From Amaranthus tricolor (lineage: Eukaryota > Streptophyta > Magnoliopsida > Caryophyllales > Amaranthaceae), in NCBI RefSeq assembly GCF_026212465.1, contig NC_080053.1:1728038-1792037 (forward strand): a stretch of DNA of 64,000 bases, in the 5' to 3' direction. The notes under the pieces were generated by a model. The model was not told the DNA's origin. It ran no database searches and was given only the letters and a program-made list of their open reading frames with translations. The stretch's first letter is position 1. Every line of letters starts with the position of its first letter. A program made the position numbers and the translations under genes. Shown here one piece after another: positions 1 to 10,301 of the stretch.

Positions 1-3000
1 ATGAATGAACGATGAAGAATGTACAAGGATCAATGATCATTGAAGAATGAACGATGAAGAATGAATATGGATCAATGATCATTAAAGAATGAATGATGAA
101 GAATGAACAAGGATCAATGATCAATGAACAATGAACGATGAAGAATGAACGAGGATCAATGAGCATTGTAGAATGAACGATGAAGAATGTACAAGGATCA
201 ATGATGAATAATGAATGAACGATGAAGAATGAACAAGGATCAATGATCATTGAAGAATGAACGATGAAGAATGAATATGGATCAATGATCATTAAAGAAT
301 GAACGATGAAGAATGAACAAGGATCAATGATCATTGAAGAATGAACGATGAAGAATGAACAAGGATCAATGATCAATGAACAATGAACGATGAAGAATGA
401 ACCAGGATCAATGAGCATTTAAGAATGAACGATTTAGAATGAACAAGAATCAATGATCATTGAAGATGGAACGATGAGGAATGAACAAGGATCAATGATC
501 ATTGAAGAATGAACGATGAAGAATGAATATGGATCAATGATCATTAAAGAATGAACGATGAAGAATGAACGATGAAGAATGAACAAGGATCAATGATCAT
601 TGAAGAATGAACGATGAAGAATGAACAAGGATCAATGATCAATAAACAATGAACGATGAAGAATGAACCAGGATCAATGAGCAATGAAGAATGAACGATT
701 TAGAATGAACAAGGATCAATGATCATTGAAGATGGAACGATGAAGAATGAACAAGGATCAATGATCATTGAAGAATGAACGATGAAGAATGAATATGGAT
801 CAATGATCATTAAAGAATGAACGATGAAGAATGAACAAGGATCAATGATCATTGAAGAATGAACGATGAAGAATGAACAAGCATCAATGATCAATGAACA
901 ATGAACGATGAAGAATGAACCAGGATCAATGAGCATTGAAGAATGAACGATTTAGAATGAACAAGGATCAATGATCATTGAAGATGGAACGATGAAGAAT
1001 GAACAAGGATCAATGATTAATGAACAATGAACGATGAAGAATGAACAAGGATCAATGAGCATTGAAGAATGAATGATGAAGAATGAACAAGGATCAATGA
1101 TCAATAAACAATGAACGATGAAGAATGAACGAGGATCAATGAGCATTGTAGAATGAACGATGAAGAATGTACAAGGATCAATGATGAATAATGAATGAAC
1201 GATGAAGAATGAACAAGGATCAATGATCATTGAAGAATGAACGATGAAGAATGAATATGGATCAATGATCATTAAAGAATGAACGATGAAGAATGAACAA
1301 GGATCAATGATCATTGAAGAATGAACGATGAAGAATGAACAAGGATCAATGATCAATGAACAATGAACGATGAAGAATGAACCAGGATCAATGAGCATTG
1401 AAGAATGAACGATTTAGAATGAACAAGAATCAATGATCATTGAAGATGGAACGATGAAGAATGAACAAGGATCAATGATCATTGAAGAATGAACGATGAA
1501 GAATGAATATGGATCAATGATCATTAAAGAATGAACGATGAAAAATGAACAAGGATCAATGATCATTGAAGAATGAACGATGAAGAATGAACAAGGATCA
1601 ATGATCAATGAACAATGAACGATGAAGAATGAACGAGGATCAATGAGCATTGTAGAATGAACGATGAAGAATGTACAAGGATCAATGATGAATAATGAAT
1701 GAACGATGAAGAATGAACAAGGATCAATGATCATTGAAGAATGAACGATAAAGAATGAATATGGATCAATGATCATTAAAGAATGAACGATGAAGAATGA
1801 ACAAGGATCAATGATCATTGAAGAATGAACAATGAAGAATGAATAAGGATCAATGATCAATGAACAATGAACGATGAAGAATGAACCAGGATCAATGAGC
1901 ATTGAAGAATGAACGATTTAGAATGAACAAGAATCAATGATCATTGAAGATGGAACGATGAAGAATGAACAAGGATCAATGATCATTGAAGAATGAACGA
2001 TGAAGAATGAATATGGATCAATGATCATTAAAGAATGAACGATGAAAAATGAACAAGGATCAATGATCATTGAAGAATGAACGATGAAGAATGAACAAGG
2101 ATCAATGATCAACGAACAATGAACGATGAAGAATGAACCAGGATCAATGAGCATTGAAGAATGAACGATTTAGAATGAACAAGGATCAATGATCATTGAA
2201 GATGGAACGATGAAGAATGAACAAGGATCAATGATTAATGAACAATGAACGATGAAGAATGAACAAGGATCAATGAGCATTGAAGAATGAATGATGAAGA
2301 ATGAACAAGGATCAATGATCAATGAACAATGAACGATGAAGAATGAATGAGGATCAATGAGCATTGTAGAATGAACGATGAAGAATGTACAAGGATCAAT
2401 GATGAATAATGAATGAACGATGAAGAATGAACAAGGATCAATGATCATTGAAGAATGAACGATGAAGAATGAATATGGATCAATGATCATTAAAGAATGA
2501 ATGATGAAGAATGAACAAGGATCAATGATCAATGAACAATGAACGATGAAGAATGAACGAGGATCAATGAGCATTGTAGAATGAACGATGAAGAATGTAC
2601 AAGGATCAATGATGAATAATGAATGAACGATGAAGAATGAACAAGGATCAATGATCATTGAAGAATGAACGATGAAGAATGAATATGGATCAATGATCAT
2701 TAAAGAATGAACGATGAAGAATGAACAAGGATCAATGATCATTGAAGAATGAACGATGAAGAATGAACAAGGATCAATGATCAATGAACAATGAACGATG
2801 AAGAATGAACCAGGATCAATGAGCATTGAAGAATGAACGATTTAGAATGAACAAGGATCAATGATCATTGAAGATGGAACGATGAAGAATGAACAAGGAT
2901 CAATGATTAATGAACAATGAACGATGAAGAATGAACAAGGATCAATGAGCATTGAAGAATGAATGATGAAGAATGAACAAGGATCAATGATCAATGAACA

Positions 3001-6000
3001 ATGAACGATGAAGAATGAATGAGGATCAATGAGCATTGTAGAATGAACGATGAAGAATGTACAAGGATCAATGATGAATAATGAATGAACGATGAAGAAT
3101 GAACAAGGATCAATGATCATTGAAGAATGAACGATGAAGAATGAATATGGATCAATGATCATTAAAGAATGAATGATGAAGAATGAACAAGGATCAATGA
3201 TCAATGAACAATGAACGATGAAGAATGAACGAGGATCAATGAGCATTGTAGAATGAACGATGAAGAATGTACAAGGATCAATGATGAATAATGAATGAAC
3301 GATGAAGAATGAACAAGGATCAATGATCATTGAAGAATGAACGATGAAGAATGAATATGGATCAATGATCATTAAAGAATGAACGATGAAGATTGAACAA
3401 GGATCAATGATCATTGAAGAATGAACGATGAAGAATGAACAAGGATCAATGATCAATGAACAATGAACGATGAAGAATGAACCAGGATCAATGAGCATTT
3501 AAGAATGAACGATTTAGAATGAACAAGAATCAATGATCATTGAAGATGGAACGATGAAGAATGAACAAGGATCAATGATCATTGAAGAATGAACGATGAA
3601 GAATGAATATGGATCAGTGATCATTAAAGAATGAATGATGAAGAATGAACAAGGATCAATGATCAATGAACAATGAACGATGAAGAATGAACGAGGATCA
3701 ATGAGCATTGTAGAATGAACGATGAAGAATGTACAAGGATCAATGATGAATAATGAATGAACAATGAAGAATGAACAAGGATCAATGATCATTGAAGAAT
3801 GAACGATGAAGAATGAATATGGATCAATGATCATTAAAGAATGAACGATGAAGAATGAACAAGGATCAATGATCATTGAAGAATGAACGATGAAGAATGA
3901 ACAAGGATCAATGATCAATGAACAATGAACGATGAAGAATGAACCAGGATCAATGAGCAATGAAGAATGAACGATTTAGAATGAACAAGGATCAATGATC
4001 ATTGAAGATGGAACGATGAAGAATGAACAAGGATCAATGATCATTGAAGAATGAACGATGAAGAATGAATATGGATCAATGATCATTAAAGAATGAACGA
4101 TGAAGAATGAACAAGGATCAATGATCATTGAAGAATGAACGATGAAGAATGAACAAGCATCAATGATCAATGAACAATGAACGATGAAGAATGAACCAGG
4201 ATCAATGAGCATTGAAGAATGAACGATTTAGAATGAACAAGGATCAATGATTATTGAAGATGGAACGATGAAGAATGAACAAGGATCAATGATTAATGAA
4301 CAATGAACGATGAAGAATGAACAAGGATCAATGAGCATTGAAGAATGAATGATGAAGAATGAACAAGGATCAATGATCAATAAACAATGAACGATGAAGA
4401 ATGAACGAGGATCAATGAGCATTGTAGAATGAACGATGAAGAATGTACAAGGATCAATGATGAATAATGAATGAACGATGAAGAATGAACAAGGATCAAT
4501 GATCATTGAAGAATGAACGATGAAGAATGAATATGGATCAATGATCATTAAAGAATGAACGATGAAGAATGAACAAGGATCAATGATCATTGAAGAATGA
4601 ACGATGAAGAATGAACAAGGATCAATGATCAATGAACAATGAACGATGAAGAATGAACCAGGATCAATGAGCATTGAAGAATGAACGATTTAGAATGAAC
4701 AAGAATCAATGATCATTGAAGATGGAACGATGAAGAATGAACAAGGATCAATGATCATTGAAGAATGAACGATGAAGAAGGAATATGGATCAATGATCAT
4801 TAAAGAATGAACGATGAAAAATGAACAAGGATCAATGATCATTGAAGAATGAACGATGAAGAATGAACAAGGATCAATGATCAATGAACAATGAACGATG
4901 AAGAATGAATCAGGATCAATGAGCATTGAAGAATGAACGATTTAGAATGAACAAGGATCAATGATCATTGAAGATGGAACGATGAAGAATGAACAAGGAT
5001 CAATGATTAATGAACAATGAACGATGAAGAATGAACAAGGATCAATGAGCATTGAAGAATGAATGATGAAGAATGAATAAGGATCAATGATCAATGAACA
5101 ATGAACGATGAAGAATGAACCAGGATCAATGAGCATTGAAGAATGAACGATGAAGAATGTACAAGGATCAATGATGAATAATGAATGAACGATGAAGAAT
5201 GTACAAGGATCAATGATCATTGAAGAATGAACGATGAAGAATGAATATGGATCAATGATCATTAAAGAATGAATGATGAAGAATGAACAAGGATCAATGA
5301 TCAATGAACAATGAACGATGAAGAATGAACGAGGATCAATGAGCATTGTAGAATGAACGATGAAGAATGTACAAGGATCAATGATGAATAATGAATGAAC
5401 GATGAAGAATGAACAAGGATCAATGATCATTGAAGAATGAACGATGAAGAATGAATATGGATCAATGATCATTAAAGAATGAACGATGAAGAATGAACAA
5501 GGATCAATGATCATTGAAGAATGAACGATGAAGAATGAACAAGGATCAATGATCAATGAACAATGAACGATGAAGAATGAACCAGGATCAATGAGCATTT
5601 AAGAATGAACGATTTAGAATGAACAAGAATCAATGATCATTGAAGATGGAACGATGAAGAATGAACAAGGATCAATGATCATTGAAGAATGAACGATGAA
5701 GAATGAATATGGATCAATGATCATTAAAGAATGAACGATGAAGAATGAACAAGGATCAATGATCATTGAAGAATGAACGATGAAGAATGAACAAGGATCA
5801 ATGATCAATGAACAATGAACGATGAAGAATGAACCAGGATCAATGAGCATTGAAGAGTGAACGATTTAGAATGAACAAGAATCAATGATCATTGAAGATG
5901 GAACGATGAAGAATGAACAAGGATCAATGATCATTGAAGAATGAACGATGAAGAATGAATATGGATCAATGATCATTAAAGAATGAACGATGAAAAATGA

Positions 6001-6243
6001 ACAAGGATCAATGATCATTGAAGAATGAACGATGAAGAATGAACAAGGATCAATGATCAATGAACAATGAACGATGAAGAATGAACCAGGATCAATGAGC
6101 ATTGAAGAATGAACGATTTAGAATTAACAAGGATCAATGATCATTGAAGATGGAACGATGAAGAATGAACAAGGATAAATGGTTAATGAACAATGAACGA
6201 TGAAGAATGAACAAGGATCAATGAGCATTGAAGAATGAATGAT
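1..6243. repeat. 42-bp satellite array, block A
   Basis: Continuous head-to-tail tandem array of a 42-bp monomer, entering from beyond the left edge. It mixes 252-bp six-monomer units with 672-bp units, and contains monomers in which GATGAAG is replaced by GATTTAG. A reference monomer of the family lies at 38260-38301. The block ends inside a monomer, where the solo LTR is inserted. The stop-free frame on the minus strand comes from the 42-bp period being divisible by three. No gene is visible. Confidence 0.97.
2159..3502. repeat. Two tandem 672-bp higher-order units (16 monomers each)
   Basis: Units 2159-2830 and 2831-3502 are near-identical and each begins with a GATTTAG-type monomer. 672 is 16 x 42. 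The same pair is found again at about 16063-17406 through the 13.9-kb duplication. Differences between the two units are isolated substitutions, for example GATTGAAC near 3390. Confidence 0.85.
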
Positions 6244-6319
6244 TGATGCAAAACGAAGGGCCGATTGTGGCCTTTGTTATGCAATGATTCTCGTTGTTTA
6301 ACAACCTTAATCACTTACA

Positions 6320-6325
6320 CACGTG
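6320..6325. promoter_or_regulatory. CACGTG (G-box core) in solo LTR, downstream part
   Basis: A palindromic CACGTG in the presumed transcribed (R/U5) half of the minus-oriented LTR. It is the core bound by plant bZIP and bHLH factors; function here is not shown. Confidence 0.4.
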
Positions 6326-6671
6326 GAAGCCCAAAATACTTCACAAACAAACACACAGTCACTCAAAACGAACCAAGAAATCCCTTCTTGATTTTCCGAT
6401 GTTGATGACTGAGGCACTTTGTCTGCCTTGTATGACTACTCTATGATATGTACAATGCAAGGACGTTTAGAGCCTTGATTGTATTGCTACCTTGAGAATA
6501 CGAGTTGCTATGTAACTCTTCAATCTCTCCGGCCAAAGTTGTCTCACAACTCTGATGAAGTTTGCAAATAAACTTCTAAAAAACAGAAAAATCCCTTTTT
6601 CTGAAATATACCTCAATTACTTTGATTTATCACAACAATGTTCAACGTCTTTTACATGGGGGAGGCCCTCC

Positions 6672-6678
6672 TTATATA
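6672..6678 (-). promoter_or_regulatory. TATA box of solo LTR, copy 1
   Basis: On the minus strand the sequence reads TATATAA followed by GGAGGGCC, a good plant TATA element about 600 bp into the 1041-bp LTR. Transcription would run toward lower coordinates and start about 30 bp downstream, leaving roughly 400 bp of R plus U5. Confidence 0.65.
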
Positions 6679-6729
6679 GAGTCCTCAACTAATCATAACA
6701 GCTATAAAGTCACGAGCCTAATTAAAACG

Positions 6730-6735
6730 CACGTG
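6730..6735. promoter_or_regulatory. CACGTG G-box, proximal to LTR TATA
   Basis: The CACGTG lies about 50 bp upstream of the minus-strand TATA box, a typical position for a plant G-box in a core-proximal promoter. Confidence 0.5.
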
Positions 6736-6832
6736 CTAATACATGGGTACTTAAAACAGAAACAAAACACTTAGACAAATTCTGATCTGCAAATCCTTCG
6801 AGCAGCCCTCCTTCACCTTAGCTTCTAGGACT

Positions 6833-6840
6833 CCACGTGG
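6833..6840. promoter_or_regulatory. CCACGTGG G-box, distal to LTR TATA
   Basis: A perfect 8-bp palindromic G-box (CCACGTGG) about 155 bp upstream of the minus-strand TATA box. Together with 6730-6735 it makes a paired G-box promoter. Confidence 0.5.
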
Positions 6841-7261
6841 CTTTTTAGAGTGGTTTTAGGACTTTGATAGCAAGTTCCTAGTGTAGAGATTCTATTTCAA
6901 CCCTTGGTGGCACAAGATACCATGAAACACGATCTACACAACGCGTGCTAGGTGAGCTGGTCAGAACAAGCTTGCTGTTCTGATTTGTACTTCTTGTTGA
7001 GTGGCTGACCTTCACGTCTCATTTCAGTGGGTTATCCTTGATGCATAGTGATGTTCTTGGGCCAAGGCATGAAGTTCCATGTACCAAGATTCCATTTCCA
7101 CTTTAACCCAGGTCAAGGATACACCGGTTTGGTCTCCATGTGTCGTGCAAGGTGGCCTGGTCGCTGGGTTGCTGCTGCCCTGTTCTGAACCATGAGCTGT
7201 TCCCATTTCCATGTTGTTCCCATGTCCATGTGCGTGATGCTGTTCCCTTTGCTATCTTTAC

Positions 7262-7285
7262 TTGATGCAACCACATTTGCATCAA
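7262..7285. other. Inverted repeat (hairpin) at the outer LTR end, copy 1
   Basis: TTGATGCAA (7262-7270) and TTGCATCAA (7277-7285) form a perfect 9-bp inverted repeat around a 6-base loop, at the 5' edge of the minus-oriented LTR. The same TTGATGCAA occurs at the opposite end (6243-6251). It could be part of the integrase-recognised end or a binding site. Confidence 0.6.
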
Positions 7286-8800
7286 ACGATGAAGAATGAA
7301 CAAGGATCAATGATTAATGAACAATGAACGATGAAGAATGAACAAGGATCAATGAGCATTGAAGAATGAATGATGAAGAATGAACAAGGATCAATGATCA
7401 ATGAACAATGAAGGATGAAGAATGAACGAGGATCAATGAGCATTGTAGAATGAACGATGAAGAATGTACAAGGATCAATGATGAATAATGAATGAACGAT
7501 GAAGAATGAACAAGGCTCAATGATCATTGAAGAATGAACGATGAAGAATGAATATGGATCAATGATCATTAAAGAATGAACGATGAAGAATGAACAAGGA
7601 TCAATGATCATTGAAGAATGAATGATGAAGAATGAACAAGGATGAATGATCAATGAACAATGAACGATGAAGAATGAACCAGGATCAATGAGCATTGAAG
7701 AATGAACGATTTAGAATGAACAAGGATCAATGATCATTGAAGATGGAACGATGAAGAATGAACAAGGATCAATGATTAATGAACAATGAACGATGAAAAA
7801 TGAACAAGGATCAATGAGCATTGAAGAATGCATTGAAGAATGAACGATGAAGAATGAATGAGGATCAATGATCAATGAACAATGAACGATGAAGAATGAA
7901 CCAGGATCAATGAACATTGTAGAATGAACGATGAAGAATGTACAAGGATCAATGATCATTGAAGAATGAACGATGAAGAATGAATATGGATCAATGATCA
8001 TTAAAGAATGAACGATGAAGAATGAACAAGGATCAATGATCATTGAAGAATGAACGATGAAGAATGAACCAGGATCAATGAGCATTGTAGAATGAACGAT
8101 GAAGAATGTACAAGGATCAATGATGAATAATGAATGAATGATGAAGAATGAGCAAGGATCAATGATCATTGAAGATTGAACGATGAAGAATGAATATGGA
8201 TCAATGATCATTAAAGAATGAACGATGAAGAATGAACAAGAATCAATGATCATTGAAGAATGAACGATGAAGAATGAACAAGGATCAATGATCAATGAAC
8301 AATGAACGATGAAGAATGAACCAGGATCAATGAGCATTGAGGAATCAACGATTTAGAATGAACAAGGATCAATGATCATTGAAGATGGAACGATGAAGAA
8401 TGAACAAGGATCAATGATCATTAAAGAATGAACGATTTAGAATGAACAAGGATAATTGATCATTGAAGAATGAACGATGAAGAATGAACAAGGATCAATG
8501 ATCAATAATGAATGAACGATGAAGAATGAACAAGGATCAATGATTAATGAACAATGAACGATGAAGAATGAACAAGGATCAATGAGCATTGAAGAATGAA
8601 CGATGAAGAATGAACAAGGATCAATGATCAATGAACAATGAACGATGAAGAATGAACCAAGATCAATGAGCATTGTAGAATGAACGATGAAGAATGTACA
8701 AGGATCAATGATGAATAATGAATGAACGATGAAGAATGAACAAGGATGAATGATCATTGAAGAATGAGCGATGAAGAATGAATATGGATCAATGATCATT
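7285..8800. repeat. 42-bp satellite array, block B
   Basis: The same 42-bp family, in the same orientation as block A, between the solo LTR and the hAT fragment. It contains a 12-bp direct duplication at 7819-7842 that is absent from the second copy of this segment, and ends abruptly after ATGATCATT. No gene is seen. Confidence 0.95.
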
Positions 8801-8802
8801 TC

Positions 8803-9753
8803 ATAGCTGATGAAACTTGGGAATTAGCAATAGGTGTACATAACATATTAGAAGCGTATGACCACGCGACTAAGATTTTTTCTTATGTTTATGAACCGAA
8901 CGTTCACTTAGTAATAAGTGAATGTATTACTATTTTTTATCACCTGCTTAAACATACACAAGAAGATACTAACCCACAATTAAGGCCGATTCTTGCTGAA
9001 ATGATGGAAAAATGGAAATCATATTTTACCGATTTTCCTTACATTTATGGAATCGCAACCATTTTGGACCCACGTTTTAAAACCGAGGTCCTAACCAAAG
9101 TAATAGGATTTTATTATCAAGCGTTAGATCGCCCGTCTTCCGATGTAGCTTATTATGTCGGAACATGTAAAAAATATTTAGCTGAACTGTATGAATTTTA
9201 CGCTAGTGTATATAACCCGAAACGCGATATGTCTAGGCGTGCTAGCGTTTCGGCTCGTCCCTCTTTCTATAATTCAGTAATTGCTAACATAATGACGCAA
9301 GATGATAGTTTTGTAGGATCTTCTTCTTCCTCGACCACATTTTTAGAACTAGATAGTTATCTAAAACACCACTTTGAAATAGACCCAAGTGTCTATAATA
9401 TTTTGGAGTGGTGGAAAGAAAAATCTTTTAAATTTCCCATTTTATCGAGAATTGCAAAGGATATCCTTGCAATTCCCGCGTCCACTATTGCGTCGGAGTC
9501 TGCTTTTAGTGCAGGTAGAAGAGTTCTGGATGAAAAGCGATCTCGTCTTGCTCCACATAGTATTCAAATATGTGTTTGCAAGAAAGATTGGGACCAAGCG
9601 GAGATACGAACACAAGGACTAAGGAACGATGATGATCAAGACGACGATGATGATCCATGGATGATGATGGATACAACTTCATCATCGTCAGGAGGAGAGT
9701 CAGCGGAAGCATCTAATCAATATCAACCACATGATGATGACGAAGACGAATAG
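8803..9753 (+). pseudogene. hAT transposase, C-terminal fragment, copy 1
   Basis: An open frame of 316 residues that starts at the satellite junction without its own initiator; the first Met pair is at residues 67-68 (9001). Seen: an RNase-H-like/DUF4413-type stretch with ILDPRFK around residues 87-93, then the hAT C-terminal dimerisation domain at about residues 180-263. That domain contains LDSYL, EWW, FPILSRIAKDILAIPAST and the ASESAFSAGRRV block. Known: hAT transposases carry a conserved glutamate in this SE(R/S)xFS block as part of the DDE catalytic triad. It is followed by an acidic, Ser-rich tail of about 45 residues. The BED zinc finger and the first catalytic aspartates are absent, so the product could not transpose DNA alone. 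No internal stop or frameshift has accumulated, which points to recent loss or recent copying. Confidence 0.85.
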
Positions 9754-10109
9754 GATCAATCCGACAAGCGACAACGATGAATCAACACTCAACAACTATA
9801 AATAAAAGGTATGACAAAGAACTACGTGGGCTTTGATTCCTTCGGGATACGTGGGCAGCTTAGTATTCATTTGGGTACTAGGTTCAAGTCCATTTTCTCC
9901 CTCTTTTTTTATTAATCATCTTTATCGACATTATCATTGATTCGTTTCTTATTAATTAATTTTTTTCCATTCATTTTAGTAAATATTTCAATAACGATGA
10001 CAATTTGACATGCAATGAATTTCGCTAATAATCAAGTAATCATCAAAGGTACGTCCGCGATATTATAGTATTTTTTTATTATACAAAAATTTAAAGAAAA
10101 AATTAAAAT
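9754..10109. other. hAT fragment 3' non-coding region, copy 1
   Basis: An AT-rich stretch between the transposase stop and the GGAACC cluster. ATAAATAAAAGG near 9800 could serve as a polyadenylation signal. No ORF of note, no RNA gene. It differs from its paralogue (23643-23998) by a G-to-A change near 9830. Confidence 0.5.
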
Positions 10110-10273
10110 GGAACCGATGGTCCGACCCGCCCGTCCCGTGAGTTGGAACCGCCGGAACCGCCTCATGAACCGCTAAGGAACCGTTTGGAACCGCCCGGAA
10201 CCGGAACCGGAACCGGAACCGTTCGCGACAGGTTCCAAATGGAACCGGAACCGGGTGGAACCGGAACGGAACC
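10110..10273. repeat. GGAACC subterminal motif cluster of hAT element, copy 1
   Basis: About a dozen direct GGAACC hexamers, four of them in perfect tandem near 10198-10221, plus one inverted GGTTCC. They are GC-rich against AT-rich surroundings. hAT elements commonly carry clustered subterminal motifs bound by the transposase, and the position just inside the terminus fits. One CCGGAACCG unit is missing in copy 2. Confidence 0.7.
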
Positions 10274-10301
10274 GGACCAACCCGGACCGTGGCCATGCCT
10301 A

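Larger units (their letters stand above)
6244..7284 (-). mobile_element. Solo LTR of an LTR retrotransposon, copy 1
   Basis: A 1041-bp non-satellite insert. Seen: it begins TGATGCAAA and ends TTTGCATCA, a perfect 9-bp inverted terminus with the TG...CA ends of LTRs. It contains a strong TATA box on the minus strand (6672-6678) and CACGTG boxes, and no gag, pol, primer binding site or polypurine tract is attached. The flanks are AATGAT on the left and AACGAT on the right; removing the insert plus one of these six bases restores a perfect satellite monomer. This suggests a 6-bp target duplication with one C-to-T change. Known: solo LTRs arise by recombination between the two LTRs of a full element. 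The parental family (Ty1/copia or Ty3/gypsy) cannot be decided. A TIR-bearing DNA element is a less likely alternative, given the promoter and termini. Confidence 0.75.
8801..10301 (+). mobile_element. hAT-superfamily transposon, 3' half, copy 1
   Basis: A 1.5-kb non-satellite insert. It holds the C-terminal part of a hAT transposase (to 9753), then an AT-rich 3' region (9754-10109), then about a dozen GGAACC motifs (10110-10273). It ends GGCCATGCCTA, which read inward is a plausible hAT terminal inverted repeat starting TAGGCATGG. The 5' terminus and the N-terminal half of the gene are missing: satellite sequence runs directly into an open codon. The element is therefore a defective fragment. 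Because the 5' end is gone, the usual 8-bp hAT target duplication cannot be tested; flanking satellite phases overlap by about 6 bp (ATCATT on the left, AGCATT on the right). Confidence 0.8.

Noticed and set aside
700..6102. Dozens of minus-strand reading frames of 64-302 codons with a 14-residue repeat (IIDPCSFFIVHSS-like), here and across all satellite blocks
   Set aside because: 42 bp is 14 codons and one minus frame happens to have no stop, so long frames are automatic. Ends fall where the GATTTAG monomer places a stop. No domain, no start context and no non-repeat sequence is present.
7024..7310. Short overlapping minus-strand frames over the outer end of the solo LTR
   Set aside because: They read from LTR into satellite, overlap one another in three frames and resemble no known protein.
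9389..9712. Out-of-frame reading frames on both strands inside the hAT fragment
   Set aside because: Shadows of the transposase frame; no independent similarity.
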